Below, in pieces: positions 12,975 to 25,200 of a stretch of DNA of 64,000 bases; within the stretch, counting starts at the first letter, position 1, and every line of letters starts with the position of its first letter. A program made the position numbers and the translations under genes. Source of the stretch: Branchiostoma floridae. Its lineage: Eukaryota > Chordata > Leptocardii > Amphioxiformes > Branchiostomatidae. Under the pieces are notes generated by a model. That model did no database searches and was not told where the DNA came from. It worked only from the letters and a program-made list of their open reading frames with translations. Location of the stretch: positions 19,157,858 to 19,221,857 of the forward strand of contig NC_049992.1 in NCBI RefSeq assembly GCF_000003815.2. Reading direction: 5' to 3'.

Positions 12975-13549
12975 TTAACATCCCTGTATTATGTCTTCAG
13001 TAGCACTGAATTACAAGGTATTAGACATTGTTAATTTATCGTGTTACACTATGTAGTATTTATCACACTTTCACCTTGTGGTATGGTACACTTCACATGA
13101 AATACGGAAACTAGAAACCTACACAATTACAAAAAGTAGCCATTCAAATGTTAGCAATGCAGTTGATTCATCTTGGCGTTCAAGCTAGGTTTACATGTTG
13201 TAGGCCAGGATCCGTCCAATAACACTAACGTTATCTAAATTTTAGTATTAAGCTAGTAGTTCAGAGTATGTATTAGATACATAGGGTGCGTACTTCGTTA
13301 TTTGTTAAAACGTCAACACATCTCAACGTGCAGCAGATAGGCAAAGTAATGTGTATACTTATTTTTTAATGACTGACCATACGATTATTCAGAAAAGCTC
13401 GAGAGTTGACGTGGCGCACAGGCCAAGCGACAGCACCGTGCAGAGGGACACAAGCCGGCGGACCGCGGTGGCCTTGCGACCGGGCGCTCATAATTGACAG
13501 TTTGCTCATATTTAGAAACCTTGTTCTGTTTACGAAAGCCTACACAACG

Positions 13550-13725
13550 GCCCGTCCTCTGCCTTGATATTCCGGTCAGTCAGACTCATTCAAATATGCA
13601 GTTTTTGTCTGTGTCCTTATGCGGCGTCATAACACTGGAGTCGTTTTGATCAGGCCACGAAGCAAGCTCCTCACAGTGCAAGCCGGTTTTATTGAACTGG
13701 TGGCCCCAGGAAACCACTTTTGAAC
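13550..13725 (-). pseudogene. Decayed third copy of the GTPase gene (exon 3 fragment)
   Basis: This stretch aligns base for base, with small indels, to exon 3 of both GTPase genes, around the segment encoding SLTDPNIKAKP and PWPD. For example it shares GTCAGTCAGACTCAT and GATCAGGCCACG. Frame is broken and exons 1 and 2 are absent between here and about 14040. The GC-rich downstream marker (13425-13500, matching 9424-9500 and 16728-16800) and the upstream flank (about 14050-14130, matching 18870-18940) are kept, so this is the remains of a complete duplicated unit. Confidence 0.8.
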
Positions 13726-15470
13726 ATTGAACTAAACAGAACTGAAGCAGCATTTCAACTTTTTAGTCAGAAACATCATGACTGAGACCACTGAACTCAC
13801 TGAGAATGAGGGCGAATTGATCCAATGAGACAAGCAGGGGCTACGAAAACTCTAAATCCCCTCACACCGGGAAGTATCGTGAAACGTGCTCAAAGTGCGT
13901 CGCTCCTTAAATGGCTTAAAGACGGGACCACATTTTCAAGCTCTATTCGAGTGACGTCCCTAACCGATGATAGACACACATTTTCACTTGAGTAGAGTGA
14001 GAAAGTTGGTGTAATGTGAATTTCTTGAGAGAAGATAGACTCCCTCAACTTCGGGTGAAACACTGCCCAGAGTAGGCCACGTCCAAGCTAAATGTGTCGG
14101 TTGATTGGGTTCCAACAAAAACATAACAGATTAGTTTTTGCCGTCTGGCTTCATGTTTGCGTGATTGCGTTGAACCCCGTAATTGATGTAGTTTTGACAG
14201 ATGAACTTTCAATATCAGATGGCGGGGAAGGTGAACAGAAGGCTCTGATGTCATGGTAGGTCACGTTCCAGCTACATGGGTCAGTGGTCCTCAAAATAAT
14301 CACCTGGCAATCAGTACATGCAAGGGCGGTTACTCCACCGCTTTTGAATAATTGATCTCTGGTGTTGTTTATGTTAAACGTCGTGCTCGTCATGCAAACT
14401 TTTACATGGATGTCTCTAACCCCCTATGCCGTAACCCCTCTAATTCTTAACATCATATAAAAATATAGGACTAAAATAAAAGTCAACAGTATCTGACATA
14501 ATGGGATTGGTACAACGTTGTTTTAGACATCTAGAATTATATCACAGTCTGTTGCTGGTGTCGAGTGATTGAATACACGCGTATTTCAAAGTTCTTTTTG
14601 TTTGTTATTGATATATATAGTGCCTCAGGCCCCATTTTACCCATGACCAAAGAACATTGTTTAACTGATATATATGCAAGAAGTGTCATATAAAAGCATT
14701 GTTGTATAGCAGGTGAAGCCTACTTGTCTTTACTTTATAATGGGGCACTGTCACTAAATAGTACCTGTAAAATCTTAAAAGCAGTCTTTAATGATGCTCT
14801 CATTTGACTGATATATTACAACCATGTTGACCATCCCTAGATGAGTTGTGTGTTATGGCGTCAGTGGTACTAAATTACTTAGATATTGTTGACGTACATA
14901 TCATTTGTTTGTCAAGGACGTGAAAGGCAGTGCCATGAATAACATCTAGCGGTACATGACCAGGGCTTTCAATGGTCAAAAACAGACCTGGAGAAGTATG
15001 TACATTTGTACTTAGTAAACTTGGCCGTCTGAACTTTCTGGCGTTACCACTTGGGAAGTTTTTGCTGAAATATGGTCTACACCAGAGAGGCAAGGTAGGC
15101 CATAAAAAGTTCATCCATGCAGCCACATCTGATCGCGAACTTGAGCAACTGCACAAAAAAAGCCAACAGCAAAACATGTCACTCGTACTTATAAGGTTAT
15201 GCTTTTGAAATACGCTCTCCAATACAATAAACGGTGGTACAAAATGTATCTGCTTTCAAAACAGACCTGACGACAAAAAACAACAACATGCACAATGGTA
15301 ACACTAAATTTCATCAACTTTATTCATAACAAGAAGGGACAATTGGAGTGAATTGCACTAACGCGTTATGCACTATGCCAAATGTCGATAATATAGTATA
15401 ATGTATAGCTAGATTTTTCATATAGCCAGGTGGCGTGGACCAATCCGAAGTCCCAATCTACATCTGTTAT

Positions 15471-16357
15471 ACCCCTGTCACATTTGGTGAAAATCGATCG
15501 GACGGCGATTTTGCGAGCTTACATTTTCGTGAGTAAGACGTCCGATGTTCTCAATCATCCCGCGATTTTTGGGGATCGCCGGCGATTTTCAGGGATCGTA
15601 CGATGGTCGCGGTCATCGGATGGCGAACGTCTGCCCGAATTACGTTTGTTTGCAAATATTGAATTTCTTTAAATGTGAGGGTAGTTCTGACATTGTGGCC
15701 CCTGTGGCAGTATGTAGGCTGGTTTTGTGACACACTTTCTTTTCTTGTGTCATTTTTATTATGCCCGCGCATTCCATTCATCCGTTAAAAAGATTCCGAC
15801 AACGAAATAAGCAACATTAATTGATCTCTTGCCTTTCTGTGAGGAACGTTTTGTGTTACCTTTTCCGCGTGCAAGCTAGAGGTCATGGGAGGTTCATTAT
15901 CATAGATTTATTCACCGGCAATCGCACGAGCCTCGCTTAAATGTGACAGGGACATTTTTTGGGCGACAAAGACTCTCTGAAGATATTAAATTTCATTTCC
16001 AAATGTTCATTCAACGAAACCGAAAGAATCACTCTGTTTAGAGAAGTCACAAAGTATTACTCCAACTTCCCCACATTGACAGACGAACAGAAAGCTACTT
16101 TTCTCTTGAAATCGCAGAACCCACAAATTTTTGAAAATGTGGGGCTTTTCGTCTCCCTCTGCTTCCAAAAAAGAAGTCAAACCCAACCTGTTTAGAAATA
16201 GCCAACACTAGTATTAGATTAGAATATTGTTTATGACTGTCCATTGTCACTATGTGTATACCATGTACTTGCAATTAGCCCTCGGGCACGAACTTGCAAA
16301 TAAACTTCTCTATTTAAATAATTAAAATTGGCCGACCGTATATAATGTGACAGGGGT
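15471..16357. mobile_element. Inverted-repeat element with an internal LINE tail
   Basis: The left end ACCCCTGTCACATT is matched by AATGTGACAGGGGT at the right end. A third, slightly different end (AAATGTGACAGGGACAT) lies inside at 15939-15955. Most likely a MITE of about 480 bp (15471-15955) was joined to, or received, a LINE fragment and a second terminal repeat. Target-site duplications are not resolved. Confidence 0.6.
15959..16195 (+). pseudogene. C-terminal tail of a non-LTR retrotransposon polyprotein
   Basis: A 78-residue frame contains an NETERITLFREVTKYY-type segment and QNPQIFENVGLFVS. This resembles the region after the reverse transcriptase in amphioxus-type LINEs. The 3' end has AAATAAAC near 16296-16304, typical of a LINE tail. 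It is truncated at the 5' side and not functional. Confidence 0.55.
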
Positions 16358-17149
16358 ATTTTGACACAGTAACGCCGGGCTGGTACCTCGAGTGTGATAC
16401 GGGATACATGTACACCGTGTTGTATTTATCACACTTTCACATTATGGTATGGTACAGTTCACAAAAAATATAGAAACAAAAACCTACAGAATAACCAAAG
16501 AAGCCCTTCAATGGTTAACAATGCAGTTGGTTCTGCTTGCCGTTCAAGGTTTATGTGTTGTACGTTAGGATTTGTACAAAGACACTAAGTCTTAAACGTT
16601 AGTTTTAAACCGCCTCACTTCGAGCAGTTGTCCAGGGTAGTAAAGAACATAAAACGCGTACTTCGGTATGTATTTATACAAGATAACAGACCATACGACT
16701 AGCTCGAGAACTGACGACAAGCGACAGCACCGTGCAGAGGTACACAAGCGGGCGGGCCGCGGTGGCCTTGCGACCGGGCGGTCACACTTGATCGACAGTT
16801 GGCTAACTTAGAAACCTCGTTCTATCTGGTACCCAAGTATAAAGAATATTCCAATATAAGGAGGAAATGAAAACAAATATCCGTTTCTACACCCCTTTGG
16901 TCACACAGGCAACATAGTAGCGGTTAGTCAACTGGTAGTAGAGTGTCTCTAAAAAGTGCTGCAGTATGTAAAATATTTCAAACATTTGGTATGGCCAAGG
17001 TTTGAAGCCTCGCACTTCTGAATGCAAGACGTACAGTCATTAATACCCAGTGAGTAGCTGTGTGGTTGTTAACAGTCTTATTCACAGAAATGCCAAATAC
17101 ATGCATGAAAGCTGTTCTTGACTTCTTGCAAAATCCCTTCTTTCTTTAT

Positions 17150-18738
17150 TTACGAGAGAACGCACGATGACTTAGGTTGAGGTTGAGGTGTTGGCGGAGG
17201 TGGAGCCGGTTTCGCCTTTATATTCGGATCAGTCAGACTCATCCAAATGGTCAGTAAGTTTTTGTCGATATCTGCATTTGGCTTCATGACACGGTAGTCG
17301 TTTCGATCAGGCCACGGAGTAAGCTCCTCACAGTACAGCGAAGTGATCTTGAATCGCACTTGGTTTCCGGTGAGTTTGAAGGCGGCAAGGGCTTCTTCAA
17401 TACGTTTCTGTAGATGGAGGCGATTGGGACACTTGTCCTCCTTGGTCACCACCACCATGATCGGTACATCTACAGATGTTTAAATGAAAATCAAAGACAG
17501 TCAAAATCGGCATAAACTACAACCGGTCAGCACTCCAGGCTGAGGCTGAGACAATTTTTGGCACGCCTGGTATCATAGCATTACATGGCCTACCTTTGGA
17601 GGATATGGAAGTGTTGAAGTCTCTCCTTATCAATATTTCTATTACTGGTCTTTTGTGCACCCTGTCAAATTGCTATTTTCTAGACTAAAATATTTTGCCA
17701 ATTGTTGGAGGATGAATTGATTTCCTGGCAAATAAACAAGGCCTTCTTATGCTCATCTTATACATTTCCCGGATTCTTGTTTCAAATGCATTATCGGTCA
17801 CTTGTGTCTCCCTCCCGGTAGACCACACTGGAGTGCAGTCTACAGAGCAGAGAGTCATTTTGTATGGAGAACCTGGACCATGTTGGGCACTTGAGCCAAA
17901 AACAACGCAACGAAAATGCGGCTGCACTTAAAAGGTCTGCGAGGGCATATGGCATTGAGTGATAGTGTTGCTAAGAAAATATAAGAGTTTTACCGTGGCC
18001 TTGCTGTGCTCCTGACTTGATAGCTTCCACCAGATTGTTGGGAACGACCTTGTCTGCTGACAAGATGAAGACAACCCGGTCAAACGTCATTTGGTGATCT
18101 ACTCGACTTCTGAATTTACTTCTGAGCTCATCTGGGGTTTGATCCATGCAATCGATGATATTGGTGCCTGATGGGATACGTCCGTCAAGTGTCAGGTAGA
18201 CGATTGTAGAGTACGCTTCTTCGGTGGCATCAGGAAAACCGGCACAATCCCAAAAGATGATATTATTGTTGTAGTCTGGAATTGGGTGTGGTTCGTGTAC
18301 CTCATGGCAGCTGCATAAGGAAAATATCATCACGTATGGTGTTATTGTCGCACATTCCTTGACTACTGCGCAAATGAGTTGAGAAAATACAACTAAACCG
18401 AAACCACTTTAATAGACATTTAAATGATAGACTTTATTAGAAACAGGCTGGTAACTTTTTGAGGACAACCGAAACAAATGAAAGACGACTCACTTTTCAT
18501 CAAACATGATATATCTCTCCAGACACTTTGTCACACTACTGTCGCTTTGGCTGTAGTGTGCGATTTCGTGCCAAGTCCCAGTGACGGCCATACTCATCGA
18601 GTTGATGAAGGATGATTTTCCTGAGCCGGGCATGCCGACTATAAGGACGTTAAACTTCTTTCCAGGCTTTTTGCGGAAAATGTTGGCTAGGCGACGTTTC
18701 AGTTTGTCACGCAGTGACGGCTCCTGCGCCTCCGCCAT
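17150..18738 (-). CDS. Small IFI44/IRG-like P-loop GTPase with CaaX end (copy 2)
   Basis: Exons 18738-18494, 18310-17994 and 17469-17150 give 293 residues. G1 is GMPGSGKS (35-42), G3 is DCAG (103-106), and G4 is TKED (196-199). The N terminus is basic (KLKRRL, FRKKPGKK). A Pro/Gln-rich linker leads to a terminal CVLS, an ideal farnesylation-type CaaX box, with X = Ser. An in-frame ATG at 18768 would add 10 residues, but MAEAQ is conserved with copy 1 and was chosen. AATAAA overlaps the last base of the stop codon (17150-17145). Exon boundaries and phases equal those of copy 1. It is a tandem paralogue; a membrane-anchored GTPase role is inferred. Confidence 0.85.
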
Positions 18739-19389
18739 TTTGCTGAAAAAAAATTGTCCATAGTACAACGTATACCGTTAGTTGCCGCTCGAATGCGCTT
18801 GCATGGGTGAAGTGCGAAAATCAGTTTAAAGTGCCTCTTCCAATGGAACCTAGAAGCTCTCAATTTCAAGTCAAACACTCTACCGGAGTAGGCCAAGTAC
18901 AAGCTTCGTGTTGGTCTATGTAGTTACTTGGGTTTCAACAAGAAAAAAATCGGCATTGTTTACACTAGGTCTGGCTTCTCCGTAGTATATTTACATTGAA
19001 ACCATAACCTTGGTTTTGGAAGATGAATTTCAATGGTAGATGACAGGGAAGACAATACCAAGTCCCTATTATCAGGGTAGGTCAGGTACAAGCTACATGG
19101 GTCAGTGGTCCTCAAAATATTCACCTGTCAATCAGTACACAAAAGAGCACTTACTCTACCCTTTCTTTCTCTCTCCTTCTTTCTATACATATCTGAGGAA
19201 AATATTAGTTGCTGTCTAAAACGTCAGATACTTTGCCATACTTTCTCCAGTTGTTTGTAAACGATTATACTTTTGTATACTGTATCTTATCTTGATGTCT
19301 CTTACCTTCGTTGCCGTAACCCATCTAATTGTTAACATTGATTAGGACTAAAAGTCAAGAGAATCTGACATTAACTTATTACAAGGATA

Positions 19390-21200
19390 CATCCTTATTT
19401 TTGATATCCAGAATTGATGCCATTTCATTGTTTTGTTGATAGAAATCAGTTGGAGAATTGCACGTTTCAAAGTTCTTCTTTTGTGCTAATGTAAATACCT
19501 GGCACTGTTTTTCCCATGAGCAAAGACCATTTTCTGTTGATGTGACTGAGGTGGCACTTTGAAGGCATTAATTGTCTGGAATGAGAAAGTGAAACCCACT
19601 TTGGCAATTATGACTCAAAAACTGGACCAAAATAACATTTGTAACAACTTAGTACATGTTTACTTAATAAGTACATTGTATCTGAGCACCTTGCTTAGAC
19701 GGCACTGTGGAAGGGGGGTGATGCCGTGGGCGTCAGAGGAAAACTGGCAAGAAAACATCAGAGATTGGACATCCCTCAACCTGCAGGAGAGACTGGCTGT
19801 AGCAGAAGACAAAAGGGCCTGGAGACAACTCTCCATCTTCATGGCTACCTTGTCCCCCAAACGACCTGGAGGTCAAGGGACTAGGTAGGTAGGTAGGTAT
19901 CTTAGCATATCATCATGATACCTGGCATAAATTTGGTACTGTATAGATCATAAGACCCTCTTGAGCAGATGTTTGGAGGCCCTGGTAATGCATACATCAC
20001 TGGCTAGTATTCATGGCACTGTCTTTAAATCACGTACACAATGACACGTCAACAATGTCTACCTATGTTATCAGGATTAAAATCCCGATAACACATCACT
20101 TTATGGTCTTTATGGCACTATTGTCACACATACATCATCTATTTGTTCATAATTTAGTAGGTGTCATAGAATAGTCGACACTACGGAACCCAAACAACAC
20201 TTAGCATTCTTTCAAAGGGCACAAGGTTTTGGGAGATGGACTTCAATGGTAGGTGACAGGGACCGTAATAACAAGGCCCAGTTGTCAGGTAGCAGCCACA
20301 CGGGTCAGTGCTCCTCAAAATTGGATATCGCTAACCTTCGTTGCTGTATAACCCATCTATTTCTTAACACCAATTAGGGCTAAAAGTTAAGAGAATCTGA
20401 TATTAACTTATTACATGGATACAACCTTCTTAAGTTACTTTTGATAGTAGTAGTAGTATCCGTTGTTTGATTACACTGCTGCTGAGATCCCTGACGCAGG
20501 GATAGGCAGCAGTCGGCCAGAATTAATGTGATTTCATTGTTTTGTTGATAGAAAGCAGTTGGAGAAATGCACGTTTCAAACTTCTCCTTTTGTGTTATGC
20601 ATATAAAGTTAATTGGCACTTTTTCCCATATGCAAAGAACATATATCTGTTGATATGACTGAGGTGTCACTTTGAAGGCATTATTGGCTGGAAGGAGAAA
20701 GTGAAACCTACTTTGGCAATTATGACTCATAGAAACTGTCCAAAATAGCATCTGTAAGAGCGTACATGCAATTGATAAGTACCTTGTATCGTGGCACATC
20801 ACTGCGATACCTGGTATAAAATTGGTACTGTTAGTATGGATCATGAAACCCTTTTGAGCAGATGTTTGGATTGGTTGGCTTTAATTTGTGACAGGGTTTA
20901 GAGGCCCTTGCAATGCATACATTACTGGCTCACCAGGTTTTCATGGCAGTCTTTGACATCACGTACATAAGGATATGTCAACAATGTCTACCTGTTATCA
21001 AGATTAAAACCCCAATAACACATCACATTATGGTCTTTATTGTGGCGCATGTCACGCAAACGTGAAAACAACACCGATGCATGTGTCATTAATTCCTATT
21101 TGCCCATAATTTATGGTAGGGTTGAAACCCTGACAACACATTGTGGGAAGTTGGTCAACACAGAACTCAAACAACACTCGGTTGGTACTCTTTTCAGCAC
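19390..21200 (+). repeat. Tandem duplication of about 0.8 kb
   Basis: Sequence at 19390-20220 is repeated at 20395-21200, with landmarks such as CATTTGGCAATTATGACTC-like blocks, GAGCAGATGTTTGGA and CACGTACA. Upstream pieces also match 14500-14690, so this is the outer part of the GTPase-locus duplication unit. No coding exon was recognised. Confidence 0.75.
19684..19896 (+). mobile_element. 5'-truncated LINE 3' end
   Basis: A short frame contains ENWQENIRDWTSLNLQE and DKRAWRQL and ends at TAG. This is typical of the far C terminus of LINE reverse-transcriptase proteins. It is followed by a TAGG tetranucleotide tail. The sequence GTATCT occurs just before (19678-19683) and just after (19897-19902), and the second duplicate (about 20780) lacks the insert. 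Confidence 0.75.
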
Positions 21201-21690
21201 AAGGATGTGTCAACATGGAGCCAAAGAACACATTAGAAAGCGAAGGATTTATGCACCCTTCTTTAACAAAGCATAGTTACCAAGTGTAGACCCACCATAA
21301 TATGTAACATATTATAATTTTCGCCAGCAAAACGGGACCAACCTGCCGTTACATGTATAAATGTATTGTAACATACATGGAAGAATTTCAGTTAGTCAAA
21401 TGAACATTTCATCATCATCCAGTCGTGCTGGTTGCACGGATGAACATGACTCTCTCCTATCCATCCCTATCCTCCACAGCCTCCGACAGATCTTCCACTG
21501 AGCAGCGTCTTTGTAAAGGTGGTGTAGATAAGTGTAAATAGGCTTTACATGGTCTTCCTATGCTTGGACGTCCATGTTTTGGTAACCATGGGAGCATTTA
21601 CTGTGTGTGAAAAATCTGAAACATGGCATGTGTATGTACAGTCATATAATATAGCCTTTGAATAAATATGTCTGCTGGCACCGCTTCATT

Positions 21691-21802
21691 ACCCTCCCAC
21701 ACAGGGCTGATCAAATAGCATACACAAATGCCTTACAGTGATGCCATATATTATTTGTAAGGTATTTATGCCCAGGCGGGATCAGACCCTGTGTGGGAGG
21801 GT
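21691..21802. repeat. Hairpin-type inverted repeat (short MITE)
   Basis: ACCCTCCCACACAGGG at the left is matched by CCCTGTGTGGGAGGGT at the right, 112 bp end to end. It has no coding capacity. Confidence 0.7.
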
Positions 21803-21921
21803 GTGCTTAGTTGGTATTTTACTTCAGAGCTCTCAGCCTCTGGCCCTTTCACTTCTACACCAGACATACCAGTTCTTAATAAGTAAAGGAAAACCATACA
21901 CAGACAGTTTACTTCTCAACC

Positions 21922-21927
21922 TTTATT
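21922..21927 (-). terminator. Candidate poly(A) signal of PINK1
   Basis: AATAAA on the minus strand lies about 310 bp beyond the PINK1 stop codon. It is the nearest canonical signal I see there. Confidence 0.45.
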
Positions 21928-22239
21928 TCTACTTTGAATTTCCACCCTTCTTAAGTGTTTTACATTGATAGTTTTTAATGGCAACCAAAAGTACACCCTC
22001 ATGAATGTCAACAGCAACAAACATTAATCGAACCTCTAAGCTCAATTGTCTCCAACATCTAAGCACAGAGTGTTATGCATGACAAAGGTAAACTGTGTTC
22101 TCTAAGTTGTTCCTCGATGTTTAGCGGCAGTATCTGAACTCAAAATTTTCCCTCTGATCTTTGATTACTTCAGTTTGCTACTGACTTTCTTAGTGAAGAG
22201 AAAATGAAGAATATAGTTTTTAACATCGTAACGAAAAGC

Positions 22240-25200
22240 TCAACAAAATCTGAACAAATAGAAAGCTTCCATCAGTTCCTCCACTGTCACATTACACAAA
22301 AACTCTCTTCTCAGCAGATGTTCAACTTCATCTGACTTTTGACCTCTCGCTTTGTGACCTTTAACCTTTTCTAGCAATGTTACTGCTGACAGCTGCATAA
22401 GCCAACCAATCAGATCTTTGGAACTGGTCAGGTGACCACCATCCCACAGTAGAAGATGGACCATGTTAGCAGCCACTCTGGCACTGGGTCTCTGTAAAAC
22501 AATTGCAGCGAAGATTAGCTTAAATATACGAGTTTAGAATAACCTGTCTTGACTTTAATCCAAATGACCATTTTTAAATTAATGTACATGTATATGCTTA
22601 GCTTGAATGATAGCATCATTTGAATCCGTTGGATAAATGTCCAGCCAAATTTGTAGCGTCAACTCTCAGAATTCCGCCATGGTAAACTAAGATGGTCACT
22701 GAAAGAAATGCAATCATGGAAGAATTCTCAAGACTGTCTTGGACAATATGAAGTGTGCATAGCTTGGTGATTAAATGCTGCATTTGTAAATATATAATTC
22801 AAAATTTCTTTTCTTACTGTCTTAATGTGTGCAGTAGAATAACTATAGTGTGAGAGTTATAGTTTGTGGATTTTGTCTCCCTGTGGACATTGCTCAAAAC
22901 ACTTATACAATCATAACTTATACAGCGCCCAATGTTGATGATAAAAAAGAAAAAAAAGGCATGCTATTGTACAATGATACATATAATAGTTCACAAATAC
23001 CTGTCTTGGGTCTCTCTTCAGTAGCAGTTTTATGATGTTGCAAAATTTCTCATCCACAGTGCCGGGCAGTGGGGGCAGGTCAGCTTCCCTGAATGTGCAG
23101 GTGTTCAATCTGGTGCCAGCTTCACTACTGTAGAAAGGGTTGTGCATGCCCAGGATTTCGTAGGCCAGTGCCCCAACTGCAAACACGTCTGATTTTGTGT
23201 AGTCAACACAGCTTCCTGGCCCCGGGGTAGCGGTTGCCACCTGTGATAATGTACAAAACAACATACTATAAATCGTGGTGGTTCACACATACCTTTTTAA
23301 ATAAGTCTCCATCTTGCATTGAACAAGGCTAACATCACATTTCCAAACTAGAGCCTGGCCGGGCTGTTTGTTAAAACCAAAAATAGCATAATCAAATCAT
23401 TTCATGGAGATATGAGGTCTCCGAACTCTTGTTTCTACTACATGTGTATGATAATTTTTTCAGCAAACAAAAGGGTAAAAAGTCATGAAAAATGTATGCT
23501 GCCTAAGAGAAAAATCCCAGTCATTTCAGCCTCCAGGGAGCTATGTTGTTTACACATTCTTCACCAGTAACATAATATACCTATGGTAGGTACTGGTATA
23601 TAAATCATTTAAGACTTTAATGGTAACTGAAGAAATTAGCCAAAAAGGAGAATATATTGTCAGCCTCTGGATTTATGAATATGATGTTTTTGTATGTCTG
23701 GCTTTGGAGAAAACCCCAGTCAAAACAAAGTACTTATGAGGCAATATATAAATGACATTTATATATATATATTGACAGTTTAAGAATGAGACAACAAAAG
23801 AGCCCCACAGTTACCCTGGTACAACTGTAAGATTTTCTCCTTCAGGCAATAATTTATCAGGCACAAATATCTCAAGTTGGCAGACATGTTTGCATGCCAG
23901 GGCTGTAACTGTACCTGTACGCTTTCTTGGAAGGCCCCCTCTGTAATTTCTCCATTCAAAGAGCATTCAAGCTTTGATGCAGAATTGATGAAGCAAACTA
24001 ATAAACTCAAGTGTGACTTTTGTTTGCCTAGACTAGAAAATGCACGTCCTGTTGTTCATTACAACAAAGGTTGTATATATTATCTAAAATGTTAAGGTTA
24101 ATTGAAGAAATTAGCCAAATGAATATATTAGCAGAAGAATTGGCCAACACCCTCTGGATTATACCTACAAAAAAAATTCTGTCAAGTAAAAAAACATTCA
24201 AGCATATGTATTGTCATATTGATCATAATGAATCATAATGTTTCATAATGAATGCCCACACATAATGTTTGTTGTATTATTTCAAGCTATATTGTACAGA
24301 TAATCAGATATTGTACAATGTACTACAAAATTCAGCTTTTAATTGCAACGTGTCATTCATTCGTTCATTCATAAATCCATTCATTCATAATGTTCACCCT
24401 ACTTGACCAATTTTCACTAATTCAAAGCCCATAAAAGGGTCAATGGTTTTGGCATCTAAATATAGTGCCCATTGCATGCAATCATCCATGCCAGGCTGTA
24501 TGAGATAAACTTGTGACCACAGCGCCCCCTTACCTCTGGAGCCATAAGTGCAGAGTTGCCGTCCCGTGTGTCCAGTTCAGGGTGGGGGAAGGGCACCTGC
24601 AGACTGTTGTTATTGTCATACAGGCAGCAGCCGAAGTCTGTCAGGATCAGTCTGGGACAGCCGTCTGGATAGAGAAAGTATTAGGGTTACAAAAATATTT
24701 TCCTGGAAAAAATTTAGGTACTGAAATTGTGAGTGTATAAAAAACACAATCATCCTATTCAGTGCTGCTATGACAACAAGTAGGCATATTAATCTTAGAG
24801 TAGTTTAACTGTAATATCCAAGACGAAAATGGACTCACCCCAATTTTATTGGGATTATTGAAAGATTTCGTATAATTCTTTGTAATGTTGCTTCACAAAA
24901 ATTACCAAGATTATGTATCAGTATTTGTAATGTTGCTTCACAAACTCTTGTTTGAAGGTACAGTCGCTTGTATTTGCTGTCTTGTTGAAGGTACATTAAT
25001 TTTGTTTGTATTGACTCTGTTGTTGAAGATACAGTTGCTTGTATCAACTTTCTTTTTTTTCATTATTACAAAAGAACAGCCAAAACTGAAGTGTTGACAT
25101 TAACTACAATTTAACTATATTCAATATTGACTAAGAGAGGCCATACCGGTACATACGTGCAACGTTACATACATATATGATTTAATAAGACATGCTCTTT

